From: Rhinopomastus cyanomelas
Taxonomy: Eukaryota; Chordata; Aves; Bucerotiformes; Rhinopomastidae
Length of the DNA: 64,000 nt
NCBI GenBank assembly: GCA_013400115.1
Contig: VXBP01009430.1
Coordinates: 62,001-126,000 of the forward strand
Direction of reading: 5' to 3'
Shown here: piece after piece, positions 55,110 to 64,000 of the stretch
Layout of the letters: every line of letters starts with the position of its first letter
Numbering within the stretch: position 1 is the first letter of the stretch
Translations under genes and position numbers: made by a program
Notes under the pieces: generated by a model
Told to the model about the DNA's origin: nothing
Seen by the model: the letters and a program-made list of their open reading frames with translations, nothing else
The model's database searches: none

Positions 55110-55494
55110 GGCTGAGAGACTTTAGGCTGTTCAGCCTGAAGAGGAGAACGCTCCAGGGGGACCTCACAGTGACCGTGAAAGGGGCTGTCAGAAGGCTGGG
55201 GAACACTGCTCACAAGGGCAGGGAGCGATGGGATGAAGGGTCACGATTTGAAGCTGGAAAAGGGCAGAATGAGGCTGGACAGGAGGAAAAAATTCTTGAA
55301 TCTGAGGATGGTGGATCCCTGTAACAGGCTGCCTAGAGAGGTGGTGGAGGCCCCACCTTTGTAGCCATTCAAGGTCAGACTGAATAGGGCTCTGAGCAAT
55401 CTGGCCTGGTGAGTAATGGCCCTGCTTGTTGTAGGAGGGGGATTGGACTAGATGCCCTTTGGAGGTCCCTTCCAACCCAGTGGTTCTATGAAAC
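55110..55494 (+). mobile_element. CR1 LINE, 3' part (~385 bp), right arm of an inverted CR1 pair
   Basis: Sense 'gactttaggctgttcagcctgaagaggagaacgctccagggggacc' to 'gatgccctttggaggtcccttccaacccagtggttctatga'. It shares unusual variants with 53948, for example 'gtaacaggctgcctagagaggtgg' and 'gacaggaggaaaaa'. It has a 13-bp deletion near 55175. Confidence 0.93.
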
Positions 55495-55865
55495 TCAAAA
55501 ATAATGGCACTTGGGCCATGATGTAGCTCCCCGGAGGAAACATGCTGGAGGCAACCACCAGCAGATGACAGTAATGGTGGTTTGAATTATGGCTTGTCAA
55601 AGACAGGCTACACAGGACCAAGAGGAGGTGTGTTATGATCAGCCCTGAAGCAATAATGAGGTCTCAGGAAGTTCAGACCCTGAAGACACATCCTAAACCT
55701 GCCCCACAAGAGCTTCTTTCAAAGCTACCAAGACCATCATAGCTGCCTCCTGTCAAGCAGGGAAAAAAAAATCTTCTTCCCCTGCACATCCATGTCAAAG
55801 CAACCTTACAAGTCCTGGTTCATTTTTCTCTGGACATTGTGCTGAAGGGATTCCTATTCCTTCAG
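55495..55865. other. unique DNA
   Basis: No feature recognised. Confidence 0.4.
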
Positions 55866-56346
55866 ATGAATCACAGAATGTTAGGGGTCAAAAGGGACCA
55901 CTAGAGATCATCAAGTCCAACCTCCCTGTCAAAGCAGGATCATCTAGGACAGGTCACACAGAAACATTCAGGTGGATTTTGAAAGTCTTCAGAGCAGAAG
56001 ACTCTACAACCTCTCTGGGCAGCTTGTACCAGGGCTCCCTCACAGTAAAGAAGTTTATCCTCACATTGAGGTGGAACTTCCTATGTTCTAGCATATCGCC
56101 ATTGTTCTGTGTCCTATTACTGGGCACCATGGAAAAGAGACTGGCCCCTTCCTCTTGACACCTGCCCCTCAGATATTTACAGACAGTAATCAGACTCCCC
56201 TCTCAGTCTTCTCTTCTCCAGAGTAAACATCACCAATTCTCTCAGTCTTTCCTCATAGGAAAGGTGTTCAAGTCCCTTCATCATCCTTGTAGCCCTCTGC
56301 AGGTGTCTGACCAGTAGATCCCTGTCTCTCTTAAATTGAATTAAGT
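55866..56346 (-). mobile_element. CR1 LINE, 3' part (~480 bp), 'acattctgtgatt' type
   Basis: 'tgaatcacagaatgttaggggtcaaaagggaccactagagatcatcaag' to 'ctctcttaaattgaatt'. It is diverged, with no open ORF2 end. Confidence 0.92.
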
Positions 56347-57666
56347 GCTCAACTTACTCCAGTGCTTGCCTGCTCACTATCACTGTACACATCACTACCA
56401 CCAAGGGAGTCAGTGTTAGACAAGATGGGTTCCTGCATGAAGAACATCTGCCTGAAGATAAAACTAAGGAGCAGAGGTAATTTAGATCCCTGGATACAGC
56501 TTGGAAGGGACGTGAGATATTTCAGATAGTGTGGGTGAATGGAGTATGTGAGCTACAGCCACAAGGTCCTACCCAGGGCTCCTCAAAAGTCTGTATAGGC
56601 TACAGCATCAGTCTTCTCTAGGTGCTACACAGCCAGACACATCCAGGATTTCCCAGCAACAGAGCCATCAGAAGTTTTCCCTGCTAACACCAAACTCCAC
56701 AAACTGGGAAATTCTAGCTGACTGTTTAGAAATGCTCAAGATCCACCCAGAACCCATTTGATGGTGAACACAAAAGACATTTGCACCACGTAACTCTGGA
56801 TGAAGCAGGTCAGGTTCGTCCGATGAAAAGCCTGCAGCTGTTTGCACAGTGAGGACATGATAGGCTCATGCTTTCCCCTGGTATGAACTCAGCCACCATG
56901 GAAGCACGCTGTGATTGTTCCCATCATCCTGGAGAGCAACCACCTTGCCCAGGCAGGCATACAAGAACTTGCCCTCAGGCAACTTTCTTGTCAGTTTGAG
57001 GCTGAACTACAGCTGCAGCACAGACCCAAGCCAGAGCCATCTTCAATTTGGGAAGCCCAGGGAGTTGCAGCTCATGTCCTCAATGCTGTCCTGTTCTCCC
57101 CTCTCAGTGCTTTCCTCCCCTGAGAGTCCAGGGTAAGCACCTTCATCTTTGAAGCAACCCGCAGTCAGGCTCCAGACCAGATGAACAAACCAGTAATGAG
57201 CTAAACTGGTTGCCTATAATGTTGCTGCAAGAAGGGCAGAGCTCAGCTGTGCATTAGCCCTGCTACCTCAGGGGAGTGGTTGGTGATTGGGCTGAACTCC
57301 TCCAGGAACCAGCAGAGACCTCCCCATAGCGTGCAAAGGGCATTTTGCTCACCTCAGTGAGGCAAAACAACACATCCTCAAATTAACAGAGACACAACAA
57401 CACAAGCGGCTGCTCAACTCACTCCCAGAGGAGGGGATAACACAACAAGGCAGATGCTCTCCACCTGGCTCCAGGCGTGAAGCAGAGACACTCCAATGTG
57501 GTGCACCAGCCCGTGCAACAGAACCTGGGCTCTTTCCATCAACACTGACATTACCCAAGGTGTTGGGGCCACGGGACTCAGGGCTGCCTACCCTCAGACT
57601 GAGGTGCCAGTCTCGTCACAGTTGGTGTTTTAATTAAAGTCTCGGGTTCTGGAGTGAACGTGAAAG
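56347..57666. other. 1.3 kb unique DNA, no gene recognised
   Basis: No repeat or coding motif. Confidence 0.45.
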
Positions 57667-57946
57667 GTAGAATCCCAGACTGGTTTGGGTTGGTCAGATC
57701 TCACCCAGTGCCAGCCCCCTGCCACAGGCAGCAACACATCTCACCAGACCAGGTTGCCGACGCCCCATCCAAGCTGGCCTTCAACACTGCCAAGGATGGA
57801 GCAGCCACAACTCCCTGAGCAACCTGTTCCTGTGCCTCAGCACCCTCACAGGAAGGGATTTCTGCCTCAGGTCTCTTCTCAATCAAGCTCTTATAGCTTG
57901 AACCCATCCCCCTTGTCCTGTCACTAGAGTCCCTCCTACAGCTACA
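57667..57946 (-). mobile_element. CR1 LINE, 3' part (~280 bp), 'cacccagtgccagc' type
   Basis: 'gtagaatcccagactggtttgggttggtcagatctcacccagtgccagcc' to 'gtcactagagtccctcc'. It is of the same type as 37291 and 47977 but lacks their shared 38-bp flank. Confidence 0.9.
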
Positions 57947-59937
57947 GCTTTCATGATGACGGAGATGGTTCCACTCTTCATATTTTAACCCCTGGAGCCC
58001 CTGGTGCCTCCAGCACTGAAGCTGGAGACACAGGTTCTTAAATATCTTAACAAATCTATGTTTTGAAGTCAGGCCCAGAACAAGTTGGAAGCCATGCTAA
58101 CGAGCTGCATTCTATAACCCCAACCCCACAGGCAGCTCCAGTTCCTATCAGGTAACCTGCCCTGGCAAGGAGACCCCCGCCCAGGGGTTCTGAGCCTTGT
58201 GTTCACTTTCACTGGGAATTTTTCAGCAGAATGAACCCAAGCCTAGGACTCCTCTCTATTTTTACCATGTCCCAGCAAGAAGCAGACATACAACCCCTAG
58301 AAATGCCTTGGAAAGTCCAGAGAACAAAAATAAATGCCCAAACTGTGGTTAGAGGGGTTGAGCTTGGCTGAAACGCTTGGGCTGGGCAAAAAAACAGCAG
58401 CAAACTGTTTGCTTTAAAAATAACCCTGGTGCCCACAGGAGGCAGAAACCCATCCTGCAGGACCAGGGCAGCACAGATCCACCAGCTGGGAGAGAAGGAC
58501 AGGTTCAGACAACCCTGGCTAGAAACTGAAACTCCCGTAATCCCTGTGCTAACAGTGAACAGATTCTTCGTCTCCCTTTCTGCTTCTCTTTTCCCAAGGC
58601 CGTATCTGGATGCACCAAAAATAGTCTTGGAAATCCTGTCTTCACCCAACTTCAGCCACCCATGAGACAAACCATGAGGTTTGTCTCCTGCTTCGCCACA
58701 GAGTTCCTGTGCAACCCTGGGCATGTGGGCACGATGTGTCACCCCTTGGGGCATCTCCTCCCTTGCGTGGAGATGGCAAGATCAACTCTTTGTTTACCTT
58801 ATTGCCTCAGCTGATGAAATTCTGCAGGTTGAAATAAATAAAATGGATATAAAAAAACAATTTAAAAAAGTTGTGCTTTCACCAGACACTATGGAGACAA
58901 AGACACCCTACACTGAATTAATGGCCAGAGCTAGGCTCAAGCAAGGAGAAACTCATGGACCTGGGTGGGTATAGGCAATTCTCCAGAAATACCTTGAGCC
59001 TTTCAGAGTAGAAACCCAGGGGGATATGTGGGATAGAACCCTGGAGAAGGTTTTCTAGCAGCTGAGATCAAGAAACAGAGGAGAAAGGCACCAACGTCTT
59101 CAACAAGGTACTCAAGTTCTTGATAAATCCTCTGCTAAACACAGTTTTGATCTAGAGCAGTTCTTGCAAACAGGGAAAGAACATTAAGCAGAAATGGCTC
59201 TACCAGGTTCCTACCCAGTCCCAAACACTATAGTGTCCAGGATGGTGGCTCTGGGTCCAGGCTACCCATCCAGCTGGTCCTGTTGGCAAAGCAAAACCCT
59301 CCTGCTCTTTATCTGCTAGAAATAAAGACTCAGCCTACCTCAAGTCTTCTGTATTCCTGGTAGCTCTCAATGCAATCCTTAGTAGTCAAAATAATGAGAT
59401 TGTCTCCTAATGTGAGATTTCCTCTGCAGGATGAAGTGCACCTCGTGCTAAGCCGATTAAATGCTGAGGAGTTAGAGCCTTTGAGAATTTTATTACATTA
59501 GATTACTGTGAAGAAGTGAATAGAAATGACCAGGCGCCGAAGGAAGCAGAGATTTGGCGTTCACAGATTTTCCAGGCTACGAATTACACTGGGCCAACAG
59601 AGGTAGGTGTCTACGAGAACAGGTCTAACACTAGAGTGTCCATCTGCTTGACAATACGGATAAACTTGGGCTATCGGTATGGGACGGGTTTCAAATGAGA
59701 ATTACAGGCAGGACTTCAATGAACAAGTAAAGGACATCGTATTGCAAAGATTTGTGCCAGACCTTTGAGGAAGATCAGTAGCCATTCGTCCTGCCTAGCA
59801 ACCAACTGCAGGACATTATTAACATCATTAACTATTTGGAGCAAGAAATGAAGGTTTGCTGGGCTGGACAGAGGATGTGACATGATAAATCCATCATCTC
59901 TGCCCAAAAGGACTGAGTGGGATCCAGCTGGACCATG
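57947..59937. other. 2.0 kb unique DNA, no gene recognised
   Basis: A 181-codon minus frame (58754-58209) is the longest non-repeat frame here. Its composition is not coding-like to my eye and no domain is recognised. A-rich words lie at 58836-58870. Confidence 0.4.
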
Positions 59938-60482
59938 TCATAGAACTATAGAATCATCACTGTTGGAAAAGACCTTCAAGATCATCAAGTCCAACCACAG
60001 AATCATTGAGGCTAGAAAAGACCTCTAAGATCTTCCTGCCCAGCCCATGACCTAACATCACTGCAGTCACCTAGACCAGGGCACCAAGTGCCACATCCAG
60101 TCTGTCCTTAAACACCTCCAGGGATGGGGAGTCCACCACTGCCCTGGGCAGTCCATTCCAGTGTCTAATCACTCTTTGCATTGAGGAAGGATTTCCTAAC
60201 ATCCAACCTAACTCTCCCTTGGTGTAGCTTCAGGCCCTGTCCTCCTGTCTCATCGTTAGTTGCCCATAACTTGTCTATAACCATCTGAGAAGAGCCCAAC
60301 CCTACCTGTCTATAACCATCTGCCCTACAACCCCCAATCACTACCCCATCTCATGAAACACCCTGGCTGCCCACTTTTTAAACCCCTCCAGGGACAGTGC
60401 CTCCACTCCCTCCCTGGGAAGCCTGTTCTAAGGCCTGCCCTCTCTTTCTGGGAACAAGTTTTTCCTAAGATACAATCTGTAA
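59938..60482 (-). mobile_element. CR1 LINE (FFPERV type) interrupted by a second CR1
   Basis: Host part 1 reads 'tcatagaactatagaatcatcactgttggaaaagaccttcaagatcatcaagtccaacc' to 59996. Host part 2 resumes at 60318 'atctgccctacaacccccaatcac' and goes to 'cctaagatacaatctg'. Removing the insert restores the exact CR1 order. Confidence 0.92.
59997..60317 (-). mobile_element. CR1 LINE ('gaggctggaaaagacctct' type) nested in an FFPERV-type CR1
   Basis: 'acagaatcattgaggctagaaaagacctctaag' to 'gagcccaaccctacctgtctataacc'. The four bases aacc occur before (59993-59996) and at the end (60314-60317) and may be a short target duplication. Confidence 0.9.
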
Positions 60483-61113
60483 ATGGAACCTAGTGAAGAG
60501 TTTGGAGGGATTAAAAGAACTGCAGCCAGCAGCTCTCAAAGTCAGTGCAGAAACAGCAGAATGCTTCGGGGGCAGATCTGGATGTGGCCTTGACTCTGGG
60601 TGAACTGACTCATTTCAGTCCTCCTGGCGCCAAACCCTTCTTCGCACCAAGCCCTGGCTTAGACAGTCAGCTAGGGACAGAGATTACGAATGAGGCATCT
60701 GCTTGTTGAGCCCCTTCCTGTTTTCCCCCACAAGGAAAGCTGGATTTATTCATGGCATCCCATCACATATTTGAGCACACTCTTGGATAACACTGGCCAT
60801 CCAGGCCACACAACCTGGTGTGCAGGTACCCAACCAGGTAATTTGTGCCTCTTCCCAACAAAGCAGCTAGCATGAGTTGGATGACCTAAGACACAATGTG
60901 AAATTCATGCACTGATGCTTTACATTTTACTCCGAGCATCGCCGTCAGCAAAAAGCTGTGGTATTCAGATGAGGGACCTATAAAAGGACAAACTGCAATT
61001 AGCTCTTGGATATGAACAAATAGTTGCGATCAGTCTTCCCCATTAACCTCAAAGATTCGTGTATGAGTCGCCCAGATGAGAAGCGCGACTCTGTGTGAGA
61101 TCTGTGGTGGATC
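60483..61113. other. unique DNA, no gene recognised
   Basis: No feature recognised. Confidence 0.4.
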
Positions 61114-61874
61114 AAAAAGGTAGTAGTTGACAGGCAGAAAGGTTCTCTTCCCTCTCTACTCTGCCCTGCTGAGACCATATCTGGAGTAGTGTGTCCAGTT
61201 CTAGGCCCCTCAGTTCTGACTTCTTCCCAGTTAGGGTGACAGAGCACTGCAAGGGGCTGCCCAGGGGGGTTGTGGAGTCTCCTTCTCTGGAGACATTTAA
61301 AACCCACCTAGATATGTTCCTGTGCGACTTGATCTAGGTGATCTTGCTGTGGCAGGGGGATTGGACTGGATGATCTTTCAAGGTCCCTTCCAATCCCGAA
61401 TGTTCTGTGGTTCTGTGAGAGAGTCCAGTGCAGAGCCACAAAGACAACGAAGGCAGTGGAGCATCTCCCTGATGAGGAAAGGCGGACGGAACTGGGTCTC
61501 TCTAGTTTGGAAAAAAAGAGACTGACAGCTGACCCCATTAACATTTATAAATACGGAAAGGGCGGGTGTCAGGAGGATGGAGTCAGGCTCTGCCGAGTGT
61601 CATCTAATGAAAGGACAAGTGGCAATGGGTGTGAGCTGGAACACAGGAGGTTCCACAAAAATATGAGAAGGAACTTCTTCCCAGTGAGGGTGACAGAGCA
61701 CTGGAAGGGGCTACCTAGGGGAATTGTGGAGTCTCCTTCTCTGGAGACATTGAAAACCCTCTTGGCCATGTTCCTGTGCAACTTAATCCAGGGGATCCTG
61801 CTGTGGCAGAGGCATTGGCCTAGATGATCTTTGGAGGTCCCGACCCTGACCCCTAATGTTCTGCGATTCTGTGA
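61114..61874 (+). mobile_element. CR1 LINE (FFPVRV type) interrupted by its own kind
   Basis: The host runs to 'ggcccctcagttc' (61216) and resumes at 61418 'agagagtccagtgcagagccac'. The frame 61456-61827 keeps the ORF2 end open: VEHLPDEERRTELGLSSLEKKRL, MRRNFFPVRVTEHWKGLPRGIVESPSL. It ends 'taatgttctgcgattctgtgatc'. Confidence 0.93.
61217..61417 (+). mobile_element. 200-bp CR1 3' end nested in a same-strand CR1
   Basis: 'tgacttcttcccagttagggtgacagagcactgcaaggggctgcccagg' to 'aatcccgaatgttctgtggttctgtg'. A complete 3' end with its own octamers argues for insertion rather than simple tandem duplication. Confidence 0.82.
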
Positions 61875-62890
61875 TCTTGGGAAGGACCACTGTGACTTCA
61901 AAACTGCCTGAAAGCAGCTAAGGATCTGCCTGTTCACCAGAATTCTCTGCAAACAAGAGTTTATTTGCTGTGTAGAGATAAATGCTGTCAGTGGGCCAAT
62001 TTGGAAGCACCGTTGATTACCCATTGTAATGAGGCCTATTACATAATTAAAAGAGTTTTCTCCTCACTGCGTTCTCCTGCTAATTAACATTTTATGCCAT
62101 CTACAATGGACACTTTGGGCTGCATCAAAGACATTATTATGCAATTTTAGCCTAAGAGCCATCTCTGAATTATTAATTCATATCAAATCTGTTGATTAAA
62201 GGGTAATTTGCAAGGGAGCCAGTCAGAGCTTTGCCCATAAGAATTCCCCCAAAACACGGGCCAAAATAGTATGGACTAGACAAAGTGTAGGAGATTGGGA
62301 GTGGGAAACATGGGAGACTGGGATAATTTATGAGAAGCTCTGATGCTTTTCCAGAAATTCCAGTTGCTGGTATTTTAATTAAATAGCGTCTTCTCAAATG
62401 CTCTGTCATGTCCCAGCAGGATTCACAATGTGAAAACGGTCGAGTCCTTGGTTCTTTGAGTGAGTCAAGCAACAACAGAAACCTACTGCACATCATCACC
62501 TTAACCTGGAACGTCCAAATCAACATTGCCCAGGCTGGGGGTAGACACAGCAGATGTTGGCAGAGACTGGAGAACATCTACACCCTAAAAAATGACATGT
62601 GGGTCAGAGCAAGGCTGTGAGGTGAACATGGGGAGGGGCTGCCTTCCCCCTGCCCACTGGCACACATGCATTTATCTAAATGCAGCCAGGCAGCACCCAC
62701 CTTTGCACTGCTTGGCCACTGTGAAGTCAGGGCTCCTAATCACACACACTGGGACACAGCATGATGCTGGGGTGCAGAGATGAAAGAGCGGCCTGTGCAC
62801 CTCCCCCAGCCCTGGCATCTGCTCGCTGCTGCTGCAGCCCAGTTCTGCTCTGTGCTCTGGCTTTAATCAGCTGCAGCTCATCCCGAGGTC
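61875..62890. other. unique DNA; 61970-62220 candidate conserved noncoding block
   Basis: 61970-62220 has a cluster of TAAT-core words ('tacataattaaaag', 'gctaattaacattttatgcc', 'gaattattaattcatatc') in complex sequence, typical of developmental enhancers. The remainder is unique and without coding motifs. Confidence 0.35.
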
Positions 62891-62899
62891 AGCAATCGT

Positions 62900-63015
62900 G
62901 CTATAATAATAAAAACAATAATGGTGATGATAATAACGGCAATTATAATAACAGTGCCAATACATATACTATTTATTATTGTTGTCATTGTGACGATAAT
63001 TGCCTTTATTAGTGT
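62900..63015. repeat. AT-rich AATAAT/ATAATAA low-complexity tract
   Basis: Degenerate trinucleotide-like repeats ('ctataataataaaaacaataatgg', 'gataataacggcaattataataac') followed by 'atactatttattattgttg'. The halves are partly complementary, so a weak stem is possible. Confidence 0.75.
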
Positions 63016-64000
63016 TTTTACTAATCAGCCTGGTGCTGTGCCTGCTCTGGCATAGCTGGAGATACCTGAAATGCACTCTGCATGCTGCACAGATTGTGTC
63101 TGGGCAGGGAGAAGCAGCCAGACGGCTTCTCTCCAGCAGATGCCTATTGGGGAAAAGAAAAAAACTACTTGTAGCAGTCTTGTTTATCAACAGAAGCGGC
63201 TGCGGGAGAACCGCGTGTTGCCACAGAGGGCAGCCTGCCATCAGGCTTTGTGCCTTGGTTATAATGGGGGAAGGGGAGAGGGAACACCACCGGGGATGAT
63301 GGTGGTGTTTTGCAGCATGGTACAGGCTCCAAGCACAGCTCACAATGCATCTCGCACCTAGCGTGACCTGAGCAGCACATGACTCCGTCAGAGAAAGAGC
63401 AAAATAGGTCATCAGTGGAAAAACAGATCAAGCAAACAGCCATGCTTCAGGTCCTGGGCATCCACTGGTGTCTTTGACAGAAAAGGCATTTCTGAAGGTG
63501 AAAGGACAATCCATGGCATCTCACCCTAAAGATCAACTCCAGAATATTCCCACCCCCAAAAAAGCTGAAAGTCTCCCAGACTCCTGGTTCAAGCACATCC
63601 TCATCCGCAGAGGTGAAGGTCCTCTCCTCCCTTTCTCACTGCAGCTGCTGCTTGTAAGGCCTCACCCTTTGCAAGCCCATGCCTGCACACAGCCTGGTCA
63701 GAGGCAGGTTGTTAAGTCTTGCGGTACTCAGAGTGGTAACAAAGCCCAGGACCAATTAGTCATTGTCCTCCTCCCAAGAAAAATACACAGAGAAAATAAT
63801 AGTTGGAATTCATAAGCCCTTGGATACGGCAGTGATTAATGAGCATAGCTAACTAAAGAGACCTGTAGGAAGATGCAGCTCTGTTTGCATTTTCATTATG
63901 GTTCTCTCATTTTGACTTCTCCTATTATTTCTGGAAGACATGATGAAAAGCTCCCTCAGTCGTGCAAAAATGAAGCCAGACATTTCCTGAGGTTTAAAGC
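63016..64000. other. unique DNA to the window end, no gene recognised
   Basis: No CR1 or other repeat recognised. Overlapping open frames on both strands at 62969-63815 (up to 147 codons) have no domain. Confidence 0.45.

Noticed and set aside
58209..58754. 181-codon minus-strand frame in unique DNA as a possible gene
   Set aside because: There is no domain, no clear signal peptide or repeat structure, and competing frames overlap on the other strand. A single chance frame of this length is expected in 64 kb with moderate GC.
62900..63015. Imperfect hairpin from AATAAT and ATTATT halves as a structured RNA
   Set aside because: Low-complexity sequence gives such pairing by chance. No conserved loop or flanking features.

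Overview
This window is nuclear DNA from a bird. The main evidence is about 60 fragments of CR1 LINE retrotransposons. Most end in the sauropsid CR1 signature: a conserved block read as GGTCCCTTCCAACC, then a few copies of an ATTCTRTG octamer. By hand tally CR1 covers about 20 kb of the 64 kb (roughly 30%). That is far above the level usual in birds and resembles lineages with large CR1 expansions such as woodpeckers and their relatives; this placement is an inference. I found no host protein-coding gene, no rRNA and no CRISPR. Nearly all open frames are either pieces of the CR1 ORF2 C-terminus or chance frames in unique DNA.

Layout. 224-3010: an old minus-strand CR1 split by a 2.6-kb hAT/Charlie-type DNA transposon (320-2942) with matching terminal inverted repeats and a perfect 8-bp target duplication. 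The hAT carries a decayed BED-finger transposase and is itself interrupted by a plus-strand CR1 reverse-transcriptase fragment that ends at the only N of the window (1159). 3-22 kb: unique DNA with scattered CR1 copies, a 136-bp tandem duplication (4413-4684), several CR1-in-CR1 nests, and two CR1 loci (11778-12311 and 20855-21512) sharing about 127 bp of non-CR1 sequence at their 3' ends. The second of these lies between two diverged copies of a 215-bp unknown repeat. 22-32 kb: more CR1, pyrimidine tracts, a tRNA-Lys-like head fused to a CR1 tail (26558-26712, SINE architecture), a degenerate TATAGA-type satellite cut by a CR1, and a 0.9-kb CR1 with the FADD box. 32-48 kb: mostly unique DNA with some candidate conserved noncoding blocks. 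A second pair of CR1 copies shares a 38-bp 3' flank (37253 and 47939). 48-64 kb: the longest CR1 (48310-50052, with its catalytic region deleted), a CR1 holding a probable 5'-inverted (twin-primed) insertion, an inverted CR1 pair, further nests, and unique AT-rich DNA to the end.

The nests give a relative history. CR1 copies of the type whose ORF2 end reads FFPERV are the usual hosts. They were later hit by the hAT, by CR1s of the 'gaggctggaaaagacctct' type, and by CR1 tails of the 'acattctgtgatt' type. The window reads as an intergenic or large-intron region shaped by repeated CR1 waves; any host function would lie in unannotated conserved noncoding DNA.
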